Source: an uncultured Collinsella sp.
GTDB taxonomy: Bacteria > Actinomycetota > Coriobacteriia > Coriobacteriales > Coriobacteriaceae
DNA: 64,000 bases
Assembly: GCA_934668695.1 (NCBI GenBank)
Contig: CAKUOD010000008.1
Location: 8,877 to 72,876 of the forward strand
Direction: 5' to 3'
Part shown: piece by piece, positions 22,964 to 31,360 of the stretch
How positions within the stretch are numbered: the first letter of the stretch is position 1
How the letters are laid out: every line of letters starts with the position of its first letter
Notes under the pieces: model-generated
The model's input: only the letters and a program-made list of their open reading frames with translations
Databases searched by the model: none
Told to the model about the DNA's origin: nothing
Translations under genes and position numbers: made by a program

Positions 22964-25276
22964 CTACGCCGACGCGCTGTCGCGAGCCGCCTGGCATGTA
23001 GGAGTCTGACGCAGCGTAAGCGGCTTGTCCCCCGCCTCGGCCGACGTGGTCAGCGTATACGTGATCGTCGTCGTCTCGCCAGCATGCAGGTCAACGGTGC
23101 CCGAATAGAAGGGAATTCCATGCCACGTAGCGGCGCCAAGACCAAACTGGGTGCCCTCAACCGTAAGGTCACTGATGTTGCCGCCCGTCGGGGCAAACAA
23201 CGAGACATTCAGACGCTCGTCGTCGCGCGCGGCATCGGGCGCGCTCGCCGCGACGTAATCGGGCAGCTTGCCTGCCTCCTCCTGCGTCATGATGTTCGTC
23301 AGGGTAACGGTGATGCGATACGAGCACGTGCCGTCGCCGTTCTTCACGCCCTGACCAATCTGCGTATCGGCGTTCAGGTACCAGTCGAGTTTGGAGAAGC
23401 TCAGGTTGTTAAAGTAAACGCCGGCAACGGGATCTTCACTCGGATCATCCGGATCGGGCAGCGAAGCGTCAATGCCCGTCTCTTTGACGGCATTCTGCTC
23501 ATCATCGTTTCTCATCCACGCAATCAGACGGCCCTCTTCGGCACCGCGCTCGAATGCACCGACAAGCTTTGTAACGTCGACGTCACCGATGCCACCGAGA
23601 ATCTTGTCGAAGGCGGCGCTGGCAACAGCCGCAAAGATGCCGTCCGATTCCTCGACCGGATAGTTCCAATACACATCGTGCATGAGAACCTTCGCCGCGT
23701 TGGTACCGTCGACGACCGTACCATCGGGCAGCGAGACATTGCCGACAAGGCCCAGCAGGTACTGCAAGAACACCGGGTCGATACCCACGACGCCGTCAAC
23801 GTCCTGCCCATACTGGGACTTCCACAGCGCGGCTACACGCTGCGAGTTGCGGGGCCAATCGGGCGAATAGGTATTGCCCGAGTTGTACAGGTTACTGTGG
23901 TTGCCGAACAGCGCCTCATCCTCTTCGTCGACGCTCTCGACCGCCTCATCCTCGCTGAGTCCAATGCGGGGAACAAACTCGCCAATCGACATCTGGCCGT
24001 CGGTGACCGAAATCAGGCCCTGCGAACCGCCAAAGCCGCCGCAGGCACGAATCTCAACATTGTTCATGGCGTACACAAGGTAGTTGCGCGTCTGGCCGTT
24101 GGCGCCGAGCATCTGGGGAAGGACGGGGGCGACCTTCTCCGCCGCGTCAACCGCGCCGTTGAGGGTGGCAAAGCCGTCCTTGGCCTTATCGACCAGCTCG
24201 GTCACCTGGGAAATATGAGTATCGCCAATGCCCTGGATCTTCTCGTTGGCGCTCTTGAACACCTTCGAGCTGCTGGAAAGCGAATCGGCGACCGCCTGCA
24301 TCGCGGACACGTTAATCATGCCGTCCTGGAACAGCTTGCCGGGCGTGGCCTGGGAAAGGTTATCGGCCATGGGAACCAGCGCATTGCTCGAGACATCGGA
24401 CAGGGCATCAATCATGGTGCGGGCCGCGTTGATGTCGCTGCCATACACCGGGATAAACGAAGCCGCCGTCCACAGCGGGCTCGAGGTCTCCGCCTTCATG
24501 CTGTCGCAGAGCTCATCGATCTTCTTCGCGTCGTCAGGCAGCGTCGAAAAATCGCCCGACGTGACCTTGTCCTTAAGGCCACCGACAATCTCGACGGCCT
24601 CCTTCGCTTCACTCTTTACGGTCTTTGCCGAGTTAAGCAGCATAAAGCCGCTTGCGCCAAGCGCAACGAGAAGCACCGCGACTACAGCGGCAATAATGGC
24701 GCCGGTGTGACGCTTTTCGCGCTCGCCCTTGCGATGGCGATGACGGACCAGGCCGTCAGAGGTCGAACTCGACGAAGCGTCGCTACCGTAGTTCAAGCCA
24801 AAATCGTAATAATCTTCCTTGGAACCCGAGCCCGCAAACTCAGCACCGCTATCATCCAGGCGGGCGAACGTGCCAGTCTCGGAGGCGCCGGTGTAAATCG
24901 TGCCAAGGTTACCCGTAAGCCCCGCGCCACCGGCAGAGGGAGTATTGTTGGCGGCCTTGCCGGCATTAACGTTGCCGGCGGCATTCGCGGCGTTGGCAGC
25001 ACCTGCATTGTTCTCAGGTGCCGAAGGAGCCCCGCTCGGCTGCGACGTGGAGGTTGCACCGCCCGCAAAGACATTCCCTCTTGCACGGCCGGTCTTTTTT
25101 GCCTTTTGAGACTGCTCGTACAGAGCGGTAAACATCGCCGTCTCGCCCGGGGACACGCGCTTACCGGAACCGCCCCGTCCAGCGCCGCCCGGCGTGCCGG
25201 CCTTACCAGCCCCGTTCGGACGCGGCGGAACTGCAGGACGGCCGCTATCGCTGCCCTTAAAGTGATTACCAGCCAT
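22964..25276 (-). CDS. DUF4012-family membrane-anchored surface protein
   Basis: This 770-residue protein starts at ATG 25276, eight bases after GAGG. Residues 1-180 are low-complexity Gly/Ala/Ser/Pro/Asn sequence, probably disordered and cytoplasmic. A basic patch (RHRHRKGEREKRH) is followed by one membrane helix at about 192-215. The extracellular part carries the DUF4012 core, including NYLVYAMNNVEIRACGGFGG. The family has no established biochemical role but is linked with cell-envelope or polysaccharide gene sets in actinobacteria. It lies upstream of glmM on the same strand with a terminator-like hairpin between. Confidence 0.8.
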   Translation of the reverse strand: MAGNHFKGSDSGRPAVPPRPNGAGKAGTPGGAGRGGSGKRVSPGETAMFTALYEQSQKAKKTGRARGNVFAGGATSTSQPSGAPSAPENNAGAANAANAAGNVNAGKAANNTPSAGGAGLTGNLGTIYTGASETGTFARLDDSGAEFAGSGSKEDYYDFGLNYGSDASSSSTSDGLVRHRHRKGEREKRHTGAIIAAVVAVLLVALGASGFMLLNSAKTVKSEAKEAVEIVGGLKDKVTSGDFSTLPDDAKKIDELCDSMKAETSSPLWTAASFIPVYGSDINAARTMIDALSDVSSNALVPMADNLSQATPGKLFQDGMINVSAMQAVADSLSSSSKVFKSANEKIQGIGDTHISQVTELVDKAKDGFATLNGAVDAAEKVAPVLPQMLGANGQTRNYLVYAMNNVEIRACGGFGGSQGLISVTDGQMSIGEFVPRIGLSEDEAVESVDEEDEALFGNHSNLYNSGNTYSPDWPRNSQRVAALWKSQYGQDVDGVVGIDPVFLQYLLGLVGNVSLPDGTVVDGTNAAKVLMHDVYWNYPVEESDGIFAAVASAAFDKILGGIGDVDVTKLVGAFERGAEEGRLIAWMRNDDEQNAVKETGIDASLPDPDDPSEDPVAGVYFNNLSFSKLDWYLNADTQIGQGVKNGDGTCSYRITVTLTNIMTQEEAGKLPDYVAASAPDAARDDERLNVSLFAPTGGNISDLTVEGTQFGLGAATWHGIPFYSGTVDLHAGETTTITYTLTTSAEAGDKPLTLRQTPTCQAARDSASA

Positions 25277-25425
25277 AAAGAAATCCTCGCAATTGAGTCG
25301 CAATGAAAAAGTCCATAACGTTACTAGTTTATGGCATTTTGGGCATCGACAGCTAAACTCCAGACACGGACATCAATTGGCGAAAATGCGGCACAACACC
25401 TTTTCCGTCTTGGCGGCGGCGCCAG

Positions 25426-26448
25426 CTACACCGTGAGGAACATCATCACGATGATCATGGCAAAGCCGATAAGGTCGGTCGGCAAAAACACTGTGCCCAG
25501 CATAACGGCACTGGTGATGGTCGCCGAAACCGGCTCCACAGTTCCGATGAGGCTCGCACGCACCGAGCCGATGTCCTTAACGCCCTGCATATAGAGCATG
25601 TAAGCAAAAAACGAGCCGATAACCACGAACACCGCGAGCGCCTCGACGCCGGCAGCGTCGAGTACCGGCATATGCGCCCAGGGCTGCACGAAGACGCACG
25701 AGACCACGCCCGCCGCGAGCATTGCCGAGCCCGTGACGATGGGGCTGCCGTATTCGGGCAGGATCTTGGCGGGAATCACCGCCATACACGTGGCGCTGAC
25801 CGCGCACATAAGACCTGCTGCCAGGCCAAGCGGCGAGATATTCAGGCTGGTGGGGTCGCCGCCGGTGGCGATTAAAAAGGTTCCACCCAGAGCCAGGCCA
25901 ATGCCGATGACTTCGCGAGTACGCGGCATGCGGCGATCGGTCACGCAGGTGTAGCCCATGATGATAACGAGCTGCAGGCACTGGAGCACCGTCGCGGTTC
26001 CGGCGTTCGTCAGGCGCACGGCCGAAAGATAGCAAAACTGGTTGAACAGCAGACCAAAGGCGGTAAAGAGCAGCAGCTGCTTGCGATCGGCGGGTGTGGT
26101 CCAGAGCTTAATCAGACGCTCGCGGTCGCGCGTAACAACCACGGCCATAAAGAGTAGACCGGCGAGAATCTGACGCACGCTCATAAGCCACAAGGTGTCG
26201 ACGTGATAGGTATCGAACAGAAAGCTCGCGCTGGTGCCCGAGAAGCCCCAAAACGAACCGCCCACCAGCGTAGCCAAAACGCCCGTGATCATCTTGCGCG
26301 TCGAAGCGCTGTTCAGGCGGTCGCGCCATGCGCGACGGGTGTTGCGGCTGAGCTCGTCGGTGCCCTCGGGCACATCAATGTTCGATATATCGGTCATCGG
26401 CACCGAAGCCCCTGCGCCTTCGACCTGCTCGACACACTCTTTGCTCAT
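25426..26448 (-). CDS. EamA/DMT-family permease (first copy)
   Basis: This 340-residue protein starts at ATG 26448 after GGGAG. It has an N-terminal soluble stretch of about 60 residues and then ten predicted membrane segments in two EamA repeats (ITGVLATLVGGSFWGFSGTS starts the first). The drug/metabolite transporter superfamily moves amino acids, nucleobases and other small metabolites, and the substrate cannot be read from sequence. It is separate from the second DMT permease at 49.5 kb and only distantly similar to it. It stands alone on the minus strand. Confidence 0.88.
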   Translation of the reverse strand: MSKECVEQVEGAGASVPMTDISNIDVPEGTDELSRNTRRAWRDRLNSASTRKMITGVLATLVGGSFWGFSGTSASFLFDTYHVDTLWLMSVRQILAGLLFMAVVVTRDRERLIKLWTTPADRKQLLLFTAFGLLFNQFCYLSAVRLTNAGTATVLQCLQLVIIMGYTCVTDRRMPRTREVIGIGLALGGTFLIATGGDPTSLNISPLGLAAGLMCAVSATCMAVIPAKILPEYGSPIVTGSAMLAAGVVSCVFVQPWAHMPVLDAAGVEALAVFVVIGSFFAYMLYMQGVKDIGSVRASLIGTVEPVSATITSAVMLGTVFLPTDLIGFAMIIVMMFLTV

Positions 26449-26679
26449 TCCACTCCCTCGAAGCAGCCTGGAAACAATTCGGCTTACCTTACCACGGCGA
26501 AGGCACCAGCTGGAGGCTTGTCCGCTTATCGGTAGGACAATTCCGCAGGCGTCTTTCCATAGCTCGATACCGCAATGGCCTTGCATTATGCGACAGCCAA
26601 ATCGCGGCAGCAGGCACTTTTGAGATGGATATGACAAAGCCCCCGAATTCCACAATGTAAGCGATTTTTAAAAATGTTC

Positions 26680-26708
26680 TTGCCTCAGAGTTCAGGCTCC
26701 GTTATATT
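26680..26708 (+). promoter_or_regulatory. promoter of tRNA-Val
   Basis: TTGCCT at 26680-26685 and TATATT at 26703-26708 are separated by exactly 17 bases, 29 bases before the mature tRNA 5' end. It is one of the best sigma-70-like promoters in the window. Confidence 0.8.
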
Positions 26709-26737
26709 ATCCCTTGCGCACTTGCGCACCCTTGATC

Positions 26738-26812
26738 GGGCGTTTAGCTCAGGGGGAGAGCGCTTCCCTGACACGGAAGAGGTCAGAAGTTCAAATCTTC
26801 TAACGCCCACCA
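26738..26812 (+). tRNA. tRNA-Val (anticodon GAC)
   Basis: The acceptor stem GGGCGTT / AACGCCC, D arm, anticodon stem CTTCC / GGAAG with loop CTGACAC and T arm with TTCAAAT can all be folded. The anticodon is GAC, which reads GTC and GTT valine codons. The CCA end is encoded (26810-26812). A promoter and a terminator flank it. Confidence 0.95.
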
Positions 26813-26818
26813 AATGTT

Positions 26819-26858
26819 CGCAGCTCAGAGGCTATGTCTCTGGGCTGTTTTGTTTTAT
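26819..26858 (+). terminator. terminator after tRNA-Val
   Basis: CAGCTCAGAG and CTCTGGGCTG form a stem with a GCTATGT loop, followed by TTTTGTTTT. Confidence 0.85.
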
Positions 26859-27146
26859 GCCGCCAAATCCGCTGGCAGCTCCAACCGTCATCGCAACGTA
26901 ACATCAATTCACCTGACGAATGGCAGCCAAACAAATTCAATACCCCAACATCAACAATAGCCAGGCACAAAACTGCGCCGCAAGCTGCTCCAGCCGCCCA
27001 ACTGGCCAAAAGCCGACCATCTACTTGTCAATCTATCCATCGGCATAACCAATCAGTCCGCACCGCAACTTCTCGGCAAAACGCCGCGATGTCTGCGCCC
27101 TGCGGTATCCTTGAGCCACTTGCACCTGCAGTACCAAGGAGCCGCC
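26859..27146. other. gene-free stretch downstream of tRNA-Val
   Basis: No gene, palindrome or duplicated tRNA end was recognised here. It is lower in GC than its surroundings and contains only the presumed leader of the next gene. Confidence 0.4.
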
Positions 27147-27833
27147 ATGCGCACCGAGCTCGATGTCCCCTTTTCGCACAAAGAAGAAGCCAAGGCGCTG
27201 GGCGCCAAATGGGACCGGACCAAGAAGATCTGGTATGTACCCAGCGGCGTTAACCCCGAGCCCTTTGCCGAGTGGCTGCCCGGTGTTGACCGATCCGACC
27301 CCTCAGCGCCGTATATATATCTAGTGCTGGGCAAGCGCGAGTGCTGGAAGTGTCACAAAGAGACCTCGGTCGCGGCCTTCGGCATTCCCTATCGAGCCGA
27401 CAACGACGAGAGCATCGCCATCGCGCACGCGTCCAACGAAGCCGGGCACATTGCCATCGACACGGCCAACGCCAACGCACTCGCCATCGTGCCCGCTCTT
27501 GGCTGCGTGCCGGGCGAGATCCGCGACTACCTTCATAAGCGCTGCGGCTACAAGCCCGTAGGCGCGCGAGCCTCCAAAGCCCCGTCGCTCGGCAACACGT
27601 GCACCATTTGCAACGCGCTGCAAGGCAGCCGCTATCTGTTCGAGGAGCCCTCGTCCCCGTTTGCCCTCACTGCCATCAACAAGCTGCCGGCACTGGAGTT
27701 TGTGCGCGTCGAAGTTGCCGGCGTCTTTGGCGTCCCGGCCACGCGCACCGACTTTGACCAGGCGCTCTTTACCTGGGCACGCGACCATCACGCCGAGTTC
27801 CACAAGCAGCTCGGTGAGGGGATTTATTTGTAG
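27147..27833 (+). CDS. DUF5710-domain protein with zinc-ribbon-like cysteines
   Basis: The ATG at 27147 follows AAGGAGCCGCC and gives 228 residues. The first 45 residues (RTELDVPFSHKEEAKALGAK then WDRTKKIWYVPSG) match DUF5710, a small domain often fused to primase- or nuclease-type proteins of mobile elements. Two cysteine pairs follow, CWKC and CTIC, consistent with metal-binding ribbons. The remainder has no recognised domain. It converges on two small minus-strand genes that also carry CxxC motifs. Function unknown. Confidence 0.72.
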   Translation: MRTELDVPFSHKEEAKALGAKWDRTKKIWYVPSGVNPEPFAEWLPGVDRSDPSAPYIYLVLGKRECWKCHKETSVAAFGIPYRADNDESIAIAHASNEAGHIAIDTANANALAIVPALGCVPGEIRDYLHKRCGYKPVGARASKAPSLGNTCTICNALQGSRYLFEEPSSPFALTAINKLPALEFVRVEVAGVFGVPATRTDFDQALFTWARDHHAEFHKQLGEGIYL

Positions 27834-27847
27834 GAACGGAGATGCCT

Positions 27848-28156
27848 TCACAGCCAGCTCCTCCGCATCACCCATCCCTCGTCGCCGGCGTCGTACACGA
27901 TATCGAGGCCACAAACAGGGCATTTCTCCGGATACACCGGCATATGAACGCCTGTCTGTTTTCTCACTTCGTCGCTGAGTCTGTCGCGCGCATCGATGAA
28001 CCGAATGCCGAGACACGGTATTTGCGAGCCGCAGCAAGGGCAGGTGACGACAAACGACCCGCAATCAACCTCTACGCTCGAAAACATATTGTTGTCTATA
28101 AGGGCACACGGCAGTTTTCCGTACTTCCCCATCGCAATATCGCCTCGCCAGCTCAC
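27848..28156 (-). CDS. small double-CxxC protein of unknown function
   Basis: The chosen GTG start at 28156 overlaps the TGA stop of the upstream gene as GTGA and follows GAGGGGAG, so the two genes are translationally coupled; 102 residues. An alternative ATG at 28132 lacks a good site. The protein carries CPCC and CPVC pairs about 50 residues apart, likely a zinc-binding fold, plus an aromatic C-terminus (DEGWVMRRSWL). It is not recognised. It converges with the DUF5710 gene, the two stops being 14 bases apart. Confidence 0.6.
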   Translation of the reverse strand: MSWRGDIAMGKYGKLPCALIDNNMFSSVEVDCGSFVVTCPCCGSQIPCLGIRFIDARDRLSDEVRKQTGVHMPVYPEKCPVCGLDIVYDAGDEGWVMRRSWL

Positions 28157-28722
28157 GCTCGCTCCCCTCTCGCTATACAAATCAGGAAGAGCATGCACCA
28201 GCAGGCGTGCGCGAGATTGCATCGCCGCGCGATCCGATCAAACAACACGATCGTAAAAGACCGCCAAAGCCAAATTTCATCGTCGGTCGCACCCTGTCCG
28301 GCAAACTCAATATCGACGGGTATGTGCTTCAGATAACTCATGTCGGGCGCAAAACGAGGGTCCGGTCCGCCTTTATGAACAGGACCGTGCAGAACAAACC
28401 ATCCGTTTTCGGGCTCGAACCGCTCAACAAACGCAAGGCCGAGCACCTTATAGCCCACCTCGGTTGCAAATATGACTCCGACTGGGACGCCACATTCCAT
28501 GCAGTTGAGCATTTTACGGTTGTAATTCTGGTCTCGAAAACCAACGGTACCCGGCGCTTGAACCGAGTACTTAATGACCCACGTACCATCGTCCAAATAG
28601 AGCGGAGGCACATTGTTGATGCTCTCGGTTTGCCGCTGGCGCACTTGTACCCCGCTACCCCACTCCCCTGTATACTGATGTAGCACGTGTTTCATCCGGG
28701 CTTGTTGGGCCGGATTGTTCAT
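28153..28722 (-). CDS. hypothetical protein with one CxxC pair
   Basis: The frame gives 189 residues from ATG 28722, but no good Shine-Dalgarno is seen and the start could be ATG 28695 or later. One cysteine pair occurs in LNCMECGVPVGVIF. The C-terminus is hydrophobic and cysteine rich (LAHACWCMLFLICIARGERA). It is coupled to the downstream double-CxxC gene by a GTGA overlap. The divergent plus-strand gene starts only 11 bases from the annotated start, which also suggests the real start is further in. Function unknown. Confidence 0.55.
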   Translation of the reverse strand: MNNPAQQARMKHVLHQYTGEWGSGVQVRQRQTESINNVPPLYLDDGTWVIKYSVQAPGTVGFRDQNYNRKMLNCMECGVPVGVIFATEVGYKVLGLAFVERFEPENGWFVLHGPVHKGGPDPRFAPDMSYLKHIPVDIEFAGQGATDDEIWLWRSFTIVLFDRIARRCNLAHACWCMLFLICIARGERA

Positions 28723-28733
28723 GGGAGGGTCTT

Positions 28734-29225
28734 ATGGCTGCTCCGAACCCGCCTAAGGGAAGCGTTTCTTCTTCGTCCATCAAGCCAGTTACGCGCAAGG
28801 CCGTGCGTTGCCAGCGTGAGGTCGCTTGGCTTGTCACGCAGGCGGCGGGCAGGCTTGTGGCGAGCACGGAGGACGTCAATGCGCCTACGCCGAGCTTTGT
28901 GTTAGCGGCGGCGCTGGATCGAGTACGCCAGCTGGAACTCGCCGCACAAGAAGACGGCAGCCATCTTGGCTACCAAGACGCTATGGCGCCCGACCTGTTG
29001 ACCTTTTGTCGCATGACCAAGTTGCCCGCCGCGCCCAATGCGCTTTCGGACGCAGGCTACATGTTTACGCTCTCGGGCGCGGACCTTATCCGCGACATCT
29101 ATGCATACTGCAGCGAGCTCGCCGAGCGCCACGTCTTTGACTCGGCAGAAGTCAAACCGGGATATGTCATCAAGCTGGTTCTTAGACTGTTCTTGATGGA
29201 CGGGTTCGGGGCCATGCCGGCGTAA
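28734..29225 (+). CDS. hypothetical protein
   Basis: This 163-residue protein starts at an ATG after GGGAGGG. A TATACT box at 28671-28676 is a plausible -10 element. It has a Ser/Pro-rich N-terminus and then mostly helical sequence (VRCQREVAWLVTQAAGRLVA; DLIRDIYAYCSELAERH) without transmembrane segments. No family was recognised. It is divergent from the CxxC gene pair and convergent with the AlbA_2 regulator gene. Confidence 0.6.
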   Translation: MAAPNPPKGSVSSSSIKPVTRKAVRCQREVAWLVTQAAGRLVASTEDVNAPTPSFVLAAALDRVRQLELAAQEDGSHLGYQDAMAPDLLTFCRMTKLPAAPNALSDAGYMFTLSGADLIRDIYAYCSELAERHVFDSAEVKPGYVIKLVLRLFLMDGFGAMPA

Positions 29226-29325
29226 GCCGAGTCTTTAGCATCACCGTCGACTGAGCAACAACCGCTTTACCTTAGTGGGCGCCAATTGAGGGTCGATTAT
29301 TGGGTCGCCTCGTCCACTAACGCAT

Positions 29326-30798
29326 TTATTCCACGCGCTCTGACAGTCGATACTTGCGGTTGCGGCTCGTCGCCGGCGCCGTAGGCTCAAGCTCGCCTTG
29401 AGCAATGAGCGCGTTGACGCGCGACCTAACCTGGGAAATTGTAAGCCCCGTGCGTTCTGCCAGCTCACGCGTCCCCAGCTCGCCGTAGTGTTTGAGTGCC
29501 GTCACAATTAAGCCCCCGCTATGATCGACCGGCTCGATCTTTGACCGGTAAAGTACGACTTTGAACCGATCGAACCCCGGGCAGAACAGGGGCTCGGCCA
29601 GACCATGCGCGCGCATGGCATCGATCATCATCGGGATGCCCGAGCCATTGCCCTCAGCCGGCGAACCTGCGCCATCCGGCAGCGGGACAATCGACATGAG
29701 TTTCACGAGCGTCGCGTTACGGCATCGGGAGCTGCCGTCAAACAAGTTCTCGCGAGTCTTTCCCCCGTAAAGGCCGCCAGGATTCGTCACCTCGACACGA
29801 TCGTCAAAGACGTCGACGGCAATCGATTGTCCACAGAACCGATCCCCGTATTCTCGATGGATTACGGCGTTGGCGATTGCCTCGCGCAGAACCTCCTCGG
29901 GAATCTCCAGCGAGTCGGCACGCGAGACGCCTTGGACGGTCGAGGTTCGCCGCAAATTCTTGGCGACGGCCGCGACAGCATCCGAGATCATCTCGCCCAA
30001 CGTTCCCTCACAGATTGTGCGGTCCATAAACCTTAGTGGCCCCGCAGCTCCCTTTTGAGTTCCCACGTGGACAGCCACATCAATGAAGAGCTTGGGATAG
30101 AACTGCTGAGGGTAAACGCCCGCGGCAAGAAGGCCGGCCTTGGTAACATTGCCCTGGAAGTCGAGGAAATTCAGACGCTCCATCTTTGTCTTCTTGTCCG
30201 CCGCACCGCGCATCGCTCGAGGCGTCAACGAATAGGCACGCTCTATCGTGCGGTCGACCAGCGACTCGTCGAGATCGCCCACACTCGTGCCGGGCACCGC
30301 ATCGCGATCGCTAGGACTCGTCCGTTCATATGACGACAGTGCCAAAACCTCGGTCGACGAAAGCGGGACATCTTTGTCATCGATGCGTTTGTAGCTGCCA
30401 CCTTGAGCGCCCCGCTCTATGACATAGCAAGGCTTGCTCGACGGGTCGAGCTCCTCAATCGCGATGACTAGAACCACGGTGCCCTGGAGCTCCACGCGCT
30501 CAATGGTGTATTTGGGCGGATTGGCCAGCTTTCCGCGACCGCCGGCATCGCCCATGCCCGCCACGAATTGGTTGAGCACTTTCTCGGTCTCAAAGTTTGC
30601 AACTGGGACAAAACCCGCGCGCTCGCTCACTCCGAGTACGATGATGCCGCCGGCGGTGTTTGCGAAAGCGCTGACCGTTTCCCATACGTCGCGGGAAAGC
30701 GTCGTGGCGCTCTCCTTGACCTCAACGTTAAGATCGTCCGAGCCCATGCGCCTTAAAGACTCGAGCAGACCGGTCAGTTCGTTTTCGTTCATCTGCAC
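29326..30798 (-). CDS. AlbA_2 (Schlafen-type) ATP-binding protein with winged-helix C-terminus
   Basis: This 490-residue protein has an N-terminal AlbA_2 domain (residues about 18-140; VSAFANTAGGIIVLGVSE is diagnostic). A middle region resembles the HATPase_c_4 domain (EIPEEVLREAIANAVIHREY). The C-terminal winged helix reads HYGELGTRELAERTGLTISQ. Proteins of this architecture are often annotated as transcriptional regulators and occur in accessory regions; some Schlafen-like members act in phage defence. It is monocistronic, and its upstream region carries a duplicated 65-nt TATCTCTC array that it may bind. Confidence 0.88.
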   Translation of the reverse strand: MQMNENELTGLLESLRRMGSDDLNVEVKESATTLSRDVWETVSAFANTAGGIIVLGVSERAGFVPVANFETEKVLNQFVAGMGDAGGRGKLANPPKYTIERVELQGTVVLVIAIEELDPSSKPCYVIERGAQGGSYKRIDDKDVPLSSTEVLALSSYERTSPSDRDAVPGTSVGDLDESLVDRTIERAYSLTPRAMRGAADKKTKMERLNFLDFQGNVTKAGLLAAGVYPQQFYPKLFIDVAVHVGTQKGAAGPLRFMDRTICEGTLGEMISDAVAAVAKNLRRTSTVQGVSRADSLEIPEEVLREAIANAVIHREYGDRFCGQSIAVDVFDDRVEVTNPGGLYGGKTRENLFDGSSRCRNATLVKLMSIVPLPDGAGSPAEGNGSGIPMMIDAMRAHGLAEPLFCPGFDRFKVVLYRSKIEPVDHSGGLIVTALKHYGELGTRELAERTGLTISQVRSRVNALIAQGELEPTAPATSRNRKYRLSERVE

Positions 30799-30853
30799 GT
30801 CCTTTCGCTCGGTTCTGCGAAGAATGCCGCGAATAGATTTCCTTCGTCTCTCA

Positions 30854-30918
30854 GTTATCTCTCGTAATTATCTCTCATCTTTCTGTTATCTCTCATATTA
30901 GAGAGGAGTGAGAGATGA
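30854..30918. repeat. TATCTCTC array, copy 1
   Basis: The 65-nt unit has TATCTCTC half-sites beginning at 30856, 30869 and 30887 and an inverted TGAGAGAT near its end. ATCTCTCA and TGAGAGAT form an inverted repeat around the last half-site. It is 56 bases before the AlbA_2 start codon. Confidence 0.85.
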
Positions 30919-31017
30919 AAGATAAGATGTCTGTCATCTGTTTCATTTAAACATGTTTTCGCTGGTAAACAATCTATATTGAGACAATACCATGGTTGCC
31001 TGTCTCTTTGCAGCATT

Positions 31018-31082
31018 GTTATCTCTCATATTTATCTCTCATCTTTCTGTTATCTCTCGTATTAGAGACGAATGAGATATGA
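31018..31082. repeat. TATCTCTC array, copy 2
   Basis: This matches copy 1 over all 65 nt with about six mismatches. Half-sites begin at 31020, 31033 and 31051, the same 13- and 18-base spacing. The copies start 164 bases apart. Confidence 0.85.
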
Positions 31083-31360
31083 GAGATGTGCGGGCGGCGG
31101 ATGAGCGTGGATTTTGGACGGTCGGGAAATGAGGGTGGGTATTTGGACGGTTTTTGGGCGTTTTGAGGCTGATTCCGTCCGAAAATCCACTCTCATTCGA
31201 TAGGCGTCCAAGTTTCCACGCTCGTGCGGTGAACGCGCGGGGCCTTTGTCCAATCCGCTGGCATCGTCTTCAGTTCGTCGCAGAGCCGCAGCCCCATATG
31301 GGTATACTCTCGGGGATTCGACTCGATTCGCCCCCGCTGGGGCGTCAAAGGAGACTGCAT

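Larger units (their letters stand above)
30799..31360. other. AT-rich intergenic region upstream of the AlbA_2 gene and the M16C gene
   Basis: These 562 bases hold no credible gene. They contain two copies of a 65-nt repeat (listed separately). A TATACT box at 31303-31308 could serve the M16C protease gene. The base composition in 30840-31080 is clearly more AT-rich than the rest of the window. Confidence 0.5.

Noticed and set aside
26738..26812. tRNA-Val as an integration (att) site for the following unknown genes
   Set aside because: No second copy of the tRNA 3' end was found downstream, and no integrase gene is present in the window.
26674..26901. 75-codon plus-strand frame covering tRNA-Val
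   Set aside because: It overlaps the tRNA gene and its terminator and resembles nothing.
30854..31082. TATCTCTC repeats as a CRISPR array
   Set aside because: The repeats are 8-nt half-sites with fixed short spacing inside two longer direct copies, without unique spacers or cas genes.
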